Below are positions 15,218 to 23,663 of a stretch of 46,945 nucleotides of DNA, piece after piece. Both the position numbers and the translations under genes were made by a program. The stretch is from positions 1-46,945 of the forward strand of contig JABMQY010000038.1 of NCBI GenBank assembly GCA_013202975.1, given 5' to 3'. Source of the stretch: Candidatus Saganbacteria bacterium (lineage in GTDB: Bacteria; Margulisbacteria; WOR-1; XYC2-FULL-46-14). Positions within the stretch are counted from its first letter, which is position 1. Each line of letters opens with the position of its first letter. The notes below the pieces were generated by a model. That model worked only from the letters and a program-made list of their open reading frames with translations. It was not told the origin of the DNA and did not search any database.

Positions 15218-16174
15218 TTAGTTTCCTCCTATTTCTCCCTGACATGACGAACCGGCTCCTGCAGTACAGCCAAAACAATAATCTTTAAGAATTATTTCTC
15301 TCTTACTTAATTTATCATAATCAAAATTATCAATCGAAAAACCAGCAATCGGCAAATTTGACATCTGGTGAAAATCGCAGTCATAAATTTTGCCATCATA
15401 TCCAACCGAAACAGTACTGCGACACATCACCCCGAGAACAGCCTTTGGATTAAAAGCGCCGGAGAGTTCTTTCATGTATCCCTCATAGGATTCGCTCTTT
15501 TTAAGATCAAGCAAAAATTTACCCATTGGAATATTGGTTATACAAAAAAGATGATTAAAAACTATTCCATATTTCTCTTTTAAATTATTCTTGTAGTCTT
15601 TTTCTAGTTGCCCTTGTGCTCCGGGAAGGTAGGCTCCGACAGGGTTATAGACAAAATCAAGAATTAATCCGCTCCCCTCTTTACCGTACCCCTTTTCATT
15701 CAACATCCTAATAACCTTTATAATTTTGTCATAGGTCCGTTTTCCTCTTTGAGAATCCACATTCTCTTCCAAATAACACGGAAGAGAAGCGGCAATCTCA
15801 ACTTTGTTTTCAGAATAAATATCAATAAACTTTTTATACTTTGGGTCAAGCAAAATAACCAGATTAGAACGGACAATCACCCTACGCCCTGATTTTGAAA
15901 CCTCGCTCAAAAACCACTCGAGATTTTCATTCATTTCTGGAGAGCCGCCAGTAATATCAATAGTAGAAATCTGGGGGTATTTTTTGACTATTTTCAAACA
16001 CTTCTCAAAAGTCTCTCTCTTCATCTGTTCAGATCGGTCAGGTCCAGCCTCAACATGGCAGTGGTTACAGCAAAGATTGCATTTTTTTCCTATATTTACC
16101 TGTAGAATCTCTATCTGATCAGAAGTTAGAGGATATCGTTTTATTTCTTTCAGCTTTTGTTCAAAGCTTAGCAT
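15218..16174 (-). CDS. arsS: Radical SAM/Cys-rich domain protein, ArsS-like
   Basis: This 318-residue protein belongs to the radical SAM/Cys-rich (TIGR04167-type) family that includes ArsS of arsenosugar synthesis. The [4Fe-4S]-SAM motif is C32-x3-C36-x2-C39 in [16 protein letters not shown]. The C-terminal signature is intact: [24 protein letters not shown] and [15 protein letters not shown]. Some relatives use selenocysteine there; here the codons are cysteine and the stop is a plain TAA. ArsS uses SAM to make a 5'-deoxyadenosyl arsenical; activity here is inferred. ATG 16174 is six bases after a TATAAC -10 box (leaderless). The divergent neighbours include the two transferases named for association with this family, which supports the call. 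No arsM is in the window. Confidence 0.85.
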   Translation of the reverse strand: MLSFEQKLKEIKRYPLTSDQIEILQVNIGKKCNLCCNHCHVEAGPDRSEQMKRETFEKCLKIVKKYPQISTIDITGGSPEMNENLEWFLSEVSKSGRRVIVRSNLVILLDPKYKKFIDIYSENKVEIAASLPCYLEENVDSQRGKRTYDKIIKVIRMLNEKGYGKEGSGLILDFVYNPVGAYLPGAQGQLEKDYKNNLKEKYGIVFNHLFCITNIPMGKFLLDLKKSESYEGYMKELSGAFNPKAVLGVMCRSTVSVGYDGKIYDCDFHQMSNLPIAGFSIDNFDYDKLSKREIILKDYCFGCTAGAGSSCQGEIGGN

Positions 16175-16188
16175 ATATATGTTATATT
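16160..16188 (+). promoter_or_regulatory. Divergent promoter for the transferase operon
   Basis: TTCAAA (16160-16165), 17-base spacer, TATATT (16183-16188), seven bases to the ATG at 16196. There is no Shine-Dalgarno, so a leaderless message is expected. The overlap with the arsS promoter means the two units probably compete or share regulation. Confidence 0.5.
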
Positions 16189-16210
16189 ACCACATATGGT
16201 GACATCTCAG
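16181..16210 (-). promoter_or_regulatory. Promoter of arsS-copA (CTGAGA-N18-TATAAC)
   Basis: Minus strand: CTGAGA at 16205-16210, 18-base spacer, TATAAC at 16181-16186, six bases to ATG. Its -10 box overlaps the -10 box of the divergent promoter. Confidence 0.5.
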
Positions 16211-16804
16211 ATTAGTGAACATCTATTAATAATTTTTACCAAAAATCCAAAATTAGGAAAGGTTAAATCCCGCCTGGCAAAAGATTTAGGAAACCAAAAA
16301 GCACTAAAAATATATCAATACCTCTTAAATAATATCCAAAATAAATTTATAAAATCAAAATTCGATGTTATGATCTACTATTCCGGCGGCTCTGATAATA
16401 TCCCGAAAAAATACAAACTAAATCCTCAAAAAGGAAAAGATTTGGGACAAAAGATGTATAATGCCTTCAAAAAAAATTCAAAAAAATACAAAAAGATAAT
16501 AATTATTGGAACAGATTGCCCTTTTATAGGAAAAAGGATAGTAAACAAAGCTTTTAGAGCATTGAATCGGAATCAGGTTGTCCTCGGTCCATCTGAAGAC
16601 GGCGGATATTACTTGATTGGACTATCTCGTGGAAACCTGCGACAGTATCGTCGCGGTTTCCAGAAAATATCGTGGAGCACTTCAAAAGTATTGCCACAAA
16701 CACTCAAACAGTTTAAGTTCTTAGGAATAAAGCCATTTCTCCTGGAAAAACTGTATGATATCGACACTATAAAGGAGTACAAAAGATGGAAAAGAAAAAG
16801 ATAA
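16196..16804 (+). CDS. rSAM/selenodomain-associated transferase 1 (DUF2064, CofC-like)
   Basis: A 202-residue nucleotidyl/glycosyl-transferase-like protein. The motifs are LLIIFTKNPKLGKVKSRLAKDLG, then IIIGTDCPFIG, VVLGPSEDGGYYLIGL and ISWSTSKVL, all typical of the family named transferase 1, rSAM/selenodomain-associated. The substrate is unproven; in this setting transfer of a sugar or nucleotide unit to the ArsS product is a plausible inference. Residues GNLRQYRRGF are encoded by a 31-base palindromic repeat (16631-16661) that also occurs in an intergenic space at 41364, so the loop between GL and SWST looks extended by insertion. The end overlaps the next gene by 19 bases. Confidence 0.88.
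   Translation: MVTSQISEHLLIIFTKNPKLGKVKSRLAKDLGNQKALKIYQYLLNNIQNKFIKSKFDVMIYYSGGSDNIPKKYKLNPQKGKDLGQKMYNAFKKNSKKYKKIIIIGTDCPFIGKRIVNKAFRALNRNQVVLGPSEDGGYYLIGLSRGNLRQYRRGFQKISWSTSKVLPQTLKQFKFLGIKPFLLEKLYDIDTIKEYKRWKRKR
16631..16661 (+). repeat. Palindromic repeat inside a coding sequence (copy A)
   Basis: Arms GGAAACC and GGTTTCC plus inner arms GCGAC and GTCGC enclose the loop AGTATC; one unpaired T breaks the left arm. It differs from copy B (41364-41394) only by an A-to-G and a matching T-to-C change that keep the base pair. Confidence 0.8.
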
Positions 16805-17433
16805 TTAAAATTCTCTCTTTAACAATAGCCGTTATCGCAATACTTTGGGCAACCCACTACTTTGGGGTATATCAATATCTAACACCTCAAAGAATTAGAG
16901 ATTTTGTCCTTAGTTTTGGGATTCTTGCTCCTATCATATATATTATTATTTACGTATTAAGATCATTCTTCTTGTTCTCTGCCTCGGTCTTATCAATTAC
17001 CGGAGGATTAGCCTTTGGTCCGCTCTGGGGAACAGTTTATACGGTAATCGGAGCAACTTTGAGCTCTTCCCTGACCTTTTGGCTGGTCCGCTGGTTTGGG
17101 CGGGATTTTATGAACGCAACCTGCAAAAGCTGCGGAACGGCAATTGAAGGGCTAGACGAAAAGATCGGGAATAAAGGCTTCTGGTTTATCCTTTTTTTAA
17201 GACTGGTCCCTATCTTCCCGTATGAAGGGATCAACTTTGCAGCCGGGTTATCAAAAATTAATTTCAGAAACTACTTCTGGGGGACATTTCTTGGAATAAT
17301 TCCGGGATCATTTGCCTTTAACTATCTTGGTGGGTCTTTACTTAATATCCGAGATCCTAAAATAATTTTAGCAATCACATTAGTTCTACTCACCATGTTT
17401 ATTCCTACTATTTATAAAATGATAAAAAGATAA
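16786..17433 (+). CDS. TVP38/TMEM64 (SNARE-associated, DedA-like) membrane protein
   Basis: The 215-residue integral membrane protein has about five or six hydrophobic segments and the TVP38/VTT signature (ITGGLAFGPLWGTVYTVIGATLSSSLTFWLVRWFGRDF, FILFLRLVPIFPYEGINFAAGLSKINFRNYFWGTFLGIIPGSFAFNYLG, read in pieces). VTT proteins are thought to move or scramble lipids or other ligands across the membrane. A tetrad of Cys (ATCKSCGTA) follows the WFGRDF segment. AAGGAG lies nine bases before ATG 16786 within the preceding gene. The family is common next to radical SAM/Cys-rich genes, so export of the pathway product or of a lipid carrier is a possible role. Confidence 0.9.
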   Translation: MEKKKIIKILSLTIAVIAILWATHYFGVYQYLTPQRIRDFVLSFGILAPIIYIIIYVLRSFFLFSASVLSITGGLAFGPLWGTVYTVIGATLSSSLTFWLVRWFGRDFMNATCKSCGTAIEGLDEKIGNKGFWFILFLRLVPIFPYEGINFAAGLSKINFRNYFWGTFLGIIPGSFAFNYLGGSLLNIRDPKIILAITLVLLTMFIPTIYKMIKR

Positions 17434-17434
17434 T

Positions 17435-18055
17435 ATGATCAGCATAATAATCCCGACTTTAAATGAAGATAAAACCATCCCAAAATGCCTCGATCAATTT
17501 AAGGATCAGGAACCTCCATTTGAAATAATAGTAATCGATGCAAAAAAATACTCCAAAGGACGCGCAAAACAGATGAATATAGGAGCAAAACAGGCCAAAG
17601 GAGATATTTTTCTCTTTTTACATGCAGACACTTTTCTTCCAAAGAACGGACTAAAACTAATTAGAAAAGCAATGAGTAAACCAAATGCTGTCGGAGGTTT
17701 TTTTGGATTAAAACACGACGAGACAACTTTCTGGTATGATAAATTCTCATTTATTATAAATTTCCGCTCGACCTTTACGACCCTGCCCTACGGGGACCAG
17801 GCTATTTTCTGCTCTAAAGAAGCCTTTGATAAAATAGTAGGATATACAGAAATTCCGATAATGGAAGATTACGATTTTTCAAAAAGATTAAGCAGAATCG
17901 GAAGACTGATCCGGATAAAAGATAAAGTATCAACTTCATTTAGAAGATTTGAAAAAGGGATTTTAAGATATATGTTAAAATGTAACATAATTACAATCCT
18001 GTATCATATGGGTGTTCCGCCGGAAAAATTAAAAAAATTTTATGATACTAACTGA
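17435..18055 (+). CDS. rSAM/selenodomain-associated transferase 2 (GT2 family)
   Basis: A 206-residue GT-A glycosyltransferase. It opens ISIIIPTLNEDKTIPKCLDQ and continues with IIVIDAKKYSKGRAKQMNIGAKQAKGDIFLFLHADT (key residues DA, GRAKQMN and the HAD acceptor triad). Then come the family signature PYGDQAIFCSKEAFDKIVGY and IMEDYDFSKRLSRIG. This matches the family called transferase 2, rSAM/selenodomain-associated. The protein is cytosolic or membrane-peripheral. It lies one base after the TVP38 gene; the ribosome site is poor, so coupling to the upstream gene is likely. Its acceptor is unknown; sugar transfer onto the ArsS-derived riboside is the natural hypothesis. Confidence 0.9.
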   Translation: MISIIIPTLNEDKTIPKCLDQFKDQEPPFEIIVIDAKKYSKGRAKQMNIGAKQAKGDIFLFLHADTFLPKNGLKLIRKAMSKPNAVGGFFGLKHDETTFWYDKFSFIINFRSTFTTLPYGDQAIFCSKEAFDKIVGYTEIPIMEDYDFSKRLSRIGRLIRIKDKVSTSFRRFEKGILRYMLKCNIITILYHMGVPPEKLKKFYDTN

Positions 18056-18076
18056 GTAAAAAGGAAACAATAGTAA

Positions 18077-19087
18077 ATGGAAAATAAAAAAATCAGAGTC
18101 CTGGTCATTGCCGGCAGCTCCCGCAGAGAGACAAATTGTCCCGCAGCTGACAGTAAAGCAAAATATCTGTCTGAAAGAGTAAGGGAAACCCTCCCCCAAA
18201 ACTGGATAGTCGATGTTTTTAACTTAGGAAACGATTATGTCCTGCCCAAGATTCAATCTTGTAATGCATGTGTAAGCACTGCCATGGCACTGTGCGTTTG
18301 GCCCTGCAATTGTTATAAAAGACATGACCTATTCGAACCAGATCTGATGTGGGATGAGGATATTTACGGGAGAATATATGCAGCAGATGCGATCATTGTG
18401 ATCGCCCCGATTAACTGGTACGGGCCGACCAGTTCGGTAAAACTTCTGTTTGACCGTCTGGTTTGCGCCAACGGAGGTAATCCCAGGGAGGATTTAATAG
18501 GACATAAAGATGGAGCATTGGCGGCCAAATTAGAACACAGTCCCGAATGGAAGAAGCTATCCGTGAATCATCTTGAGGGAAGAACAGCTGCCTTCTTTGT
18601 TTACGGGGATGAGGGAGGAGATGAGATTGATTCTGACGGCAGACCGAAGATATTGCAACATAAAGAATATTTTGATCCAGAGGGAGAAGAAAAAATGGGA
18701 CACATCACCCATTTTTACGGTCCGATCATCTGGCAATGCAGATATAACGGGATCGAGGTGCCTGAAAACCTAATCAAGGAGGTCGCTTTCGGCAGCGGAG
18801 GAAAGTATAGCGACAACCAGATAAAAGATCTCCAGGCAAACAAACCTGTCCTTGAAAACTTTGACGGTTGGCTCAATCAAGCTAGAGAACATATCGGTAA
18901 GAAGGGAAAAGTACCACCATCAAAATACCCTATTCCTTTAGGCAAGCCAGACTCACAAATGAAGCCCCTGCTTAGGCAGGCGCAGCTTTTGGCAAGAACC
19001 GTTCTGGGTAATTTGTGGCTGCATTCGTTCGGATATTTTTTGTCCAGACGGGCTGCCTGGAAATTTAGATTGAACAAGGAACAATAA
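18077..19087 (+). CDS. Flavodoxin-fold NAD(P)H-dependent oxidoreductase
   Basis: The 336-residue protein has an N-terminal flavodoxin-like fold: VLVIAGSSRRETNCPAA (FMN phosphate loop), a conserved Cys-rich segment (SCNACVSTAMALCVWPCNC), and IIVIAPINWYGPTSSVKLLFDRL, the flavin-binding loop of NADPH-dependent FMN reductases. The last 100 residues lack a recognised domain and are basic. ArsH, an arsenical-oxidising flavoprotein, has the same fold but is shorter and lacks the Cys segment, so I do not call this arsH. The start has AAGGAAAC upstream. The stop overlaps the ATG of the next gene (TAATG). A redox step on the pathway intermediate is inferred from position only. Confidence 0.82.
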   Translation: MENKKIRVLVIAGSSRRETNCPAADSKAKYLSERVRETLPQNWIVDVFNLGNDYVLPKIQSCNACVSTAMALCVWPCNCYKRHDLFEPDLMWDEDIYGRIYAADAIIVIAPINWYGPTSSVKLLFDRLVCANGGNPREDLIGHKDGALAAKLEHSPEWKKLSVNHLEGRTAAFFVYGDEGGDEIDSDGRPKILQHKEYFDPEGEEKMGHITHFYGPIIWQCRYNGIEVPENLIKEVAFGSGGKYSDNQIKDLQANKPVLENFDGWLNQAREHIGKKGKVPPSKYPIPLGKPDSQMKPLLRQAQLLARTVLGNLWLHSFGYFLSRRAAWKFRLNKEQ

Positions 19088-19863
19088 TGAAAGCAGGAAT
19101 TATTACTGGATCAGGGTTTTATGACCTTGAAATGGATTCAGAAGCAAAAGAAAGATCCGTAAAAACTAAATATGGTCAGGTTTTCCTTCTAGAAAGCAGT
19201 GATCTTGTTTTTATTGCTCGTCACGGCAGAGGACACAAACTTCTCCCCAACCATATCAACTACCGCGCAAACATTCAAGCAATGAAAGAGTTGGGAGTTG
19301 ACTGTATTATTGGGACAACAATTGCCGGAATACTTAATCCAAAAATACAATTAGCCCATTTAATTATTTTTGATGACCTCTATTTTCCTGAAAATCGCCT
19401 TCCGTCCGGCGAAATTTGTACAATCTATGATAAAATCGGACAAAAGGGACGAGGACACTTGATCTGGGGAAAGCCTTTTTCCCAAAGTCTCCGTAACTAT
19501 ATTTTAGAAACAGCAAAACAAAATAAATTAGATCACTATGATAAAGGAATCTACGGGTATGTTAACGGCCCTCGTTTCAACACTGCTCCTGAGGTAAAAG
19601 CATTACAACAAGCCAAAGTTACAGCAATATCTCAAACAGCAGGACCCGAAATTGTTTTAGCAGCAGAACTAGAAATCCCTTATCAATTAGTAGGATTTGG
19701 GGTAGATTACGCAAATGGGGTTAAAAAAGAACCCACCCCAATTGAAGTATTAAATCAAAATATGGAAAAAAGCAAAACCATACTGCAAAAATTAATTATT
19801 GAAACAATAAAATCAATCAAAGAGGTAAAGTTTGACCAGGGATTAGTATATAGGATTGAATAA
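19087..19863 (+). CDS. MTAP/purine nucleoside phosphorylase family protein
   Basis: A 258-residue phosphorylase of the S-methyl-5'-thioadenosine phosphorylase family. Signatures are AGIITGSGFYDL, the phosphate-site segment FIARHGRGHKLLPNHINYRANIQAMKELG (RHG-H), GTTIAGILNP, YVNGPRFNTAPEV and SQTAGPEIVLAAELEIPY. These enzymes split a 5'-modified adenosine into adenine and a sugar phosphate. The same chemistry would release adenine from the 5'-deoxy-5'-arsinoyl adenosine that ArsS makes, which fits its place here; ordinary MTA salvage is the alternative. It is coupled on both sides by TAATG overlaps. Confidence 0.88.
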   Translation: MKAGIITGSGFYDLEMDSEAKERSVKTKYGQVFLLESSDLVFIARHGRGHKLLPNHINYRANIQAMKELGVDCIIGTTIAGILNPKIQLAHLIIFDDLYFPENRLPSGEICTIYDKIGQKGRGHLIWGKPFSQSLRNYILETAKQNKLDHYDKGIYGYVNGPRFNTAPEVKALQQAKVTAISQTAGPEIVLAAELEIPYQLVGFGVDYANGVKKEPTPIEVLNQNMEKSKTILQKLIIETIKSIKEVKFDQGLVYRIE

Positions 19864-21008
19864 TGGAAAAAGAATTTCTGTATTTTGGGACTATCTTAAT
19901 TGCTGCAGCAATCTTTGCACTGCTTTCTAAAAAGGTAAAACAGTCGACTATTGCAGGATACCTTTTAGTTGGAGCGATTGCAAGATTTTTCGTCGAACCA
20001 TCGGCCAGTTTTGAATTTTTATCCTCCCTGGGAGCAATATTGCTTCTATTCTTTGTCGGACTTGAGTTTTCTATTAACAAAGTTAAGGGTCTCGGCAAAA
20101 AAATCCTAACACTTGGAATCATCGATTTTGCAGTAAACTTTCCGCTTGGAATCGGCTGTGGGCTATTATTTGGCTGGAGCCCGCTTGAGGCTCTATTTCT
20201 TGGTGGAATTGTATATATTAGCAGTTCAGCTGTAATCTCAAAACTCCTGGTAGATTCCGGCTGTATGCCAAGACGAGAGACCAGAACTGTCCTTGGAATA
20301 CTAATAATAGAAGATATCATAATGGCAGTAATACTTGCGGTATTCTCAGCGTTAGCTTATAAACCGGTCATTGAATTTGTCCCATTATCTATTGCACTGG
20401 CAAAAGCAATTCTCTTTTGTTCTTTCTTTATTCTTCTGGAAAAACCGATCAGAAAGCTTTTCAATTATATTTATAACGTCAAACAAAACGAAATATTCAT
20501 TTTAGAAGTAATTGGAACAATATTCTTAGTTTCGGTAATTTCAAAATATTTAGGCCTCTCAGAAGCAACCGGAGCCTTCTTTATCGGCTCCGCCATGGCA
20601 GACTCAATTCATAAGCATCGTATAAAATCGATGCTTGAGCCGCTCGGATTCTTTGCAGCAACACTGTTTTTCTTATCATTTGGATTACAGGTAAACCTAC
20701 TTGCTGTAAACAGCAATATCTTAATAACAGTAGTTATCTTAATAGTTGTCTCCATTGCGGGAAAACTAATTACCGGTCTTGCAGCAAAGCCTATTGAAAA
20801 ACTCTCTTTTCGTGAAGCACAAAATGTAGGATTCAGTTTATTTTCCCGAGGTGAATTTTCTATTCTAATCGCCAGCCTTTTTATTAAAGATAGTTTAGCC
20901 GGCTCAGGGATTAAAGAGATAATCGCGATTTATGTCTTTGTTTTAATGATTTTGAGCTCTTTCCTGATCAAGAGATATACCAATACCTGCCAGATAGAAG
21001 ACCCCTAG
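19863..21008 (+). CDS. Cation:proton antiporter (CPA2/KefB-like)
   Basis: The 381-residue membrane protein has about 11-12 hydrophobic helices and the CPA2 features LGAILLLFFVGLEFSINKVK, SSSAVISKLLVDSG and GILIIEDIIMAVIL (ion-binding Asp), SEATGAFFIGSAMADS and GEFSILIASL. It has no cytoplasmic TrkA-N/NAD-binding domain. It exchanges K+ or Na+ for protons across the inner membrane. The ATG overlaps the stop of the phosphorylase gene (TAATG). It closes the plus-strand operon and converges on msrAB with a 16-base gap and no clear terminator. Confidence 0.9.
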   Translation: MEKEFLYFGTILIAAAIFALLSKKVKQSTIAGYLLVGAIARFFVEPSASFEFLSSLGAILLLFFVGLEFSINKVKGLGKKILTLGIIDFAVNFPLGIGCGLLFGWSPLEALFLGGIVYISSSAVISKLLVDSGCMPRRETRTVLGILIIEDIIMAVILAVFSALAYKPVIEFVPLSIALAKAILFCSFFILLEKPIRKLFNYIYNVKQNEIFILEVIGTIFLVSVISKYLGLSEATGAFFIGSAMADSIHKHRIKSMLEPLGFFAATLFFLSFGLQVNLLAVNSNILITVVILIVVSIAGKLITGLAAKPIEKLSFREAQNVGFSLFSRGEFSILIASLFIKDSLAGSGIKEIIAIYVFVLMILSSFLIKRYTNTCQIEDP

Positions 21009-21024
21009 CTATTATTCCCGCTTC

Positions 21025-22041
21025 TTATCTGAATAATTTTAAATATTCTCCAAAACCTTCCTTATTCAAGTCCTCTTTTGGAATAAATCGCAGAGCAGCC
21101 GAGTTCATACAGTACCGCTTTCCAGACGGAGGAGGACCATCGTCAAAGAGGTGTCCGAGATGCGAATCTCCTTTTTTACTGCGGATCTCAGTTCGAACAG
21201 AAAACCAGCTTCGATCTTCTTTTTCTATAATGTTTTGAAAAACAAGCGGCTTGGTAAAACTAGGCCAGCCGGTTCCGGACTTATATTTATCTATCGAAGA
21301 AAACAGGGGCTCGCCCGATACAAGATCGACGTAGATCCCTTCTTTCTTATTGTCCCAGTACTCATTATTAAAAGCCGGCTCGGTGCCATCCTCCTGCGTT
21401 ACTTTGTATTGCATAGGAGTCAATTTGCTGCGCAGTTCTTCCTTTTTCATCTTTATGCTCCATTTCTTCTTCAAAAATTGGTCTCTGCCTGAACGGGACC
21501 TATAAAACTTATATTGGAGAGAATTAGTTTTGTAGTAATCTTGATGGTGCCCCTCGGCCGGATAGAACTTTACCTCAGGAATTACTGGAGTTACAACCGG
21601 CCTGTCAAACCTCTTGGATTTTGAGAGCTTCTTTTTTGATTCTTCGGCTAAAATCTTCTGTTTTTCGTTGTGGTAAAAAATAGCAGAAGAATACTGCTTT
21701 CCTCGGTCAACAAATTGCCCCCCAGAATCGGTGGGATCAATTTGCATCCAATAAATATCAAGCAGCTCATCGTATGATATTTTTGAAGGATCGAATGTTA
21801 TCTGGATTACTTCAATATGCCCCTTTGCTGCATAATCATTATAATTTGGATTATCTCCTCGTCCCCCGCTGTAGCCCGATATGACACTTAATACACCGTC
21901 CGCTTTTTCAAAGGGGGGCTCCATACACCAGAAACACCCCCCGGCAAAGGTTGCTTTTTCTGTTTTTGCAAAAGCCTGAGAAGTAGAAACAAAAGAAAAA
22001 AGTAAGCCAAACAATAAAACAAAGCCTAATTTAAAAAACAT
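21025..22041 (-). CDS. msrAB: Exported bifunctional methionine sulfoxide reductase MsrA-MsrB
   Basis: The 338-residue protein has a signal peptide (residues 1-25, ending SQAFA), an MsrA domain with GCFWC (C36, C39) and EGHHQDYY, and an MsrB domain with [18 protein letters not shown] and catalytic Cys311 in [11 protein letters not shown]. MsrA repairs the S and MsrB the R epimer of methionine sulfoxide. The MsrB part lacks the zinc CxxC pairs found in many homologues. Export means it protects envelope proteins. It is the last gene of the copper operon, in line with copper-driven oxidation of Met-rich periplasmic proteins. The ribosome site is GGGGGAG. Confidence 0.96.
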   Translation of the reverse strand: MFFKLGFVLLFGLLFSFVSTSQAFAKTEKATFAGGCFWCMEPPFEKADGVLSVISGYSGGRGDNPNYNDYAAKGHIEVIQITFDPSKISYDELLDIYWMQIDPTDSGGQFVDRGKQYSSAIFYHNEKQKILAEESKKKLSKSKRFDRPVVTPVIPEVKFYPAEGHHQDYYKTNSLQYKFYRSRSGRDQFLKKKWSIKMKKEELRSKLTPMQYKVTQEDGTEPAFNNEYWDNKKEGIYVDLVSGEPLFSSIDKYKSGTGWPSFTKPLVFQNIIEKEDRSWFSVRTEIRSKKGDSHLGHLFDDGPPPSGKRYCMNSAALRFIPKEDLNKEGFGEYLKLFR

Positions 22042-22053
22042 TACTACTCCCCC

Positions 22054-22362
22054 TTATTTAACCATAGTTAAAAGCATTTTAAATTTAGAAACGGATTTAA
22101 CCGCGTGCGGGTCATTAGCCGGCATAACAATTATCTCTCCGGCTTTTAACTTATATTCCTTGCCGGAAATTATTATCAGTGCCTCTCCTTCTATTATTTG
22201 AATCAATGCATCAAATGGTGTTGTATGTTCACTTATTCCCTGACCTTGATCAATAGCAAACAGGGTAACACTCCCCTTCTCTTTATTTAAAATCATGTTA
22301 GATACTATCGAATTCGATTGATACTCAACTATTTCTGCTAAACTTTTTACTGGTATTTCCAT
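22054..22362 (-). CDS. Small cupin-domain protein
   Basis: A 102-residue single cupin. It has the two motif blocks: GQGISEHTTPFDALIQIIEGEALIII (motif 1, HTTPFDA in place of HxHxxxE) and LKAGEIIVMPANDPHAVKSVSKFKMLLTMVK (motif 2, with PANDPHAV). The two motifs supply one clear metal His each, so it may bind a metal weakly. The start has AGGAGG five bases upstream. It stands between the NqrB/RnfD-like gene and msrAB in the copper operon. Small cupins of this kind are often sensors or protective metal binders; the role here is unknown. Confidence 0.85.
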   Translation of the reverse strand: MEIPVKSLAEIVEYQSNSIVSNMILNKEKGSVTLFAIDQGQGISEHTTPFDALIQIIEGEALIIISGKEYKLKAGEIIVMPANDPHAVKSVSKFKMLLTMVK

Positions 22363-22364
22363 TT

Positions 22365-23069
22365 TTACCTCCTTAGTTTATCCAATAATGGATTAAACAG
22401 ATTCGCCACCAACAATGATCCAACAAACAAATCAATCTGGGGAACAAAGGAATAAATCAAATAAGAACTGACCCCAACCAAGCCCCCAAAAACAAACCCC
22501 CTTATATTACCAAATCCGGAGGTTTTTGGCTCAATCAACATTATAAAAACAAAAAACCAGCTTATTAATAATAATGGACTTATCTCTGCAAAATAAAAAA
22601 TACCGACAAAGAAAAGCAAAAAACCGAGCACATGAGGAGATTTTTTAAGTGAGTAAGCCAAATAAGCCCCAACGATAATAATTACATATATATTAGATTC
22701 AATCTGCCAGGTAAGTGGAAAACCCAATATTGCAGCTATCAGTAATCCAAAATTGGCCGGATTCAAAATATGCCTTTTGTTATAACGAATCAGATGTTTT
22801 GAAATAATGGCCAAAGATAAAAACAAAAAGAGCCACCACCACTCAACCTGAAAACTTAAAATACCGGCAATAATAAATCCGCTAATTACCGCACTTTTGG
22901 GGACAATTGTCCTCTTATAAAAGAGTTTGCTTATTAAAAAATCTAATCCCCCCACAAAGAGAACAGAAACCATAACTCGAACAAAAACGTAACCTCCGTG
23001 CTGATAAATACTGATCAGAGATAAAGTCGATAATAGTAAAATGACAATATTTTTTTTATCTTTCAACAA
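22365..23069 (-). CDS. NqrB/RnfD-like integral membrane protein
   Basis: The 234-residue protein has about nine hydrophobic segments and resembles the NqrB/RnfD family (VPKSAVISGFIIAGIL, KRHILNPANFGLLIAAILG, LLISWFFVFIMLIEPKTSGFG). In Rnf and Nqr complexes this subunit carries FMN and helps drive ion-coupled electron transfer, but no other Rnf/Nqr subunit is present and the FMN-attachment Thr is not evident. It overlaps the cupredoxin gene by 14 bases, so electron exchange between the cupredoxin copper and the membrane is a reasonable guess. The start is TTG, supported by AAGG nine bases upstream; no ATG is available nearby. Confidence 0.7.
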   Translation of the reverse strand: MLKDKKNIVILLLSTLSLISIYQHGGYVFVRVMVSVLFVGGLDFLISKLFYKRTIVPKSAVISGFIIAGILSFQVEWWWLFLFLSLAIISKHLIRYNKRHILNPANFGLLIAAILGFPLTWQIESNIYVIIIVGAYLAYSLKKSPHVLGFLLFFVGIFYFAEISPLLLISWFFVFIMLIEPKTSGFGNIRGFVFGGLVGVSSYLIYSFVPQIDLFVGSLLVANLFNPLLDKLRR

Positions 23070-23493
23070 TTAATTTAGCCTTCATTACTCGATGACCTTT
23101 ACCACAATAAACCGAACAGAGGATATCAAATGTTCCGGCTTTATCCGCTATAAACTCAATAATTTTAACCTCTCCCTTCTTGACTGGAACGTTTATATTG
23201 AACTCACCGATATAGACACCATGCTTAACATCTCTTGAAGTTGCAAAAATACGAACGCGATCTCCCTTTTTAACCTTTATCTCTTTTGGATAGAAATCAA
23301 ACTGGTATGCATCTAAAATGAACTCCGTCGCCTTTCCATACATAGGCATATCTGACAATGAATAGATACTAACCTTATCATTAGACATCATCATCTTCAT
23401 GTCCTTATCTCCCATCATATGACTATGGTTTTTTTCAGCGTAACCGGTTCCAGACAACCCAATAACTAAAACTAATATTAATAAAACTCGCAT
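23056..23493 (-). CDS. Periplasmic cupredoxin with CuA-type copper site
   Basis: The 145-residue protein has a signal peptide (about residues 1-19), a His/Met-rich linker (KNHSHMMGDKDMKMMM) and a cupredoxin fold like cytochrome oxidase subunit II. The CuA ligand set is visible: the upstream His in DVKHGVYI and CSVYCGKGHRVM (C-x3-C-x3-H-x2-M). It would bind copper and transfer electrons in the periplasm. The start is ATG 23493, because GAGGAGGGG lies just upstream; the longer frame to 23511 is not needed. It follows a 46-residue YHS gene by 14 bases. The lack of subunit I suggests a stand-alone N2O-reductase/COX2-like carrier or a copper chaperone. Confidence 0.9.
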   Translation of the reverse strand: MRVLLILVLVIGLSGTGYAEKNHSHMMGDKDMKMMMSNDKVSIYSLSDMPMYGKATEFILDAYQFDFYPKEIKVKKGDRVRIFATSRDVKHGVYIGEFNINVPVKKGEVKIIEFIADKAGTFDILCSVYCGKGHRVMKAKLIVER

Positions 23494-23507
23494 ATTATAC
23501 CCCCTCC

Positions 23508-23648
23508 TCATTTTTTAATATATTTTTCCGGATCCTGTTCAAATTTTGCCTTACAGGCCGGAGCACAAAAGGAAAATTTTTCCCCATTATATTCAACCTC
23601 ATTTTTCCCTTCTTCTACATCCATTCCACAAATTACATCTTTAGCCAT
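23508..23648 (-). CDS. YHS-domain mini-protein (46 residues)
   Basis: This short frame starts MAKDVICGMDVEEGKNEVEY and ends with FCAPACKAKFEQDPEKYIKK, a complete YHS metal-binding domain: CGM, then Y-N-G and FC-x3-C-x3-F. YHS domains bind copper and other soft metals and occur in CopA and in small chaperones. It is similar to the C-terminal part of the neighbour at 23664-23954. An ACGGGGGT stretch lies before ATG 23648. There is no signal peptide, so unlike its neighbour this copy is cytosolic. Confidence 0.88.
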   Translation of the reverse strand: MAKDVICGMDVEEGKNEVEYNGEKFSFCAPACKAKFEQDPEKYIKK

Positions 23649-23663
23649 CTCAATTACCCCCGT

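Noticed and set aside
15218-15300. Selenocysteine codon in the radical SAM protein
   Set aside because: The Cys-rich end is encoded by TGT/TGC and closed by TAA; no in-frame TGA followed by a SECIS-like hairpin was seen.
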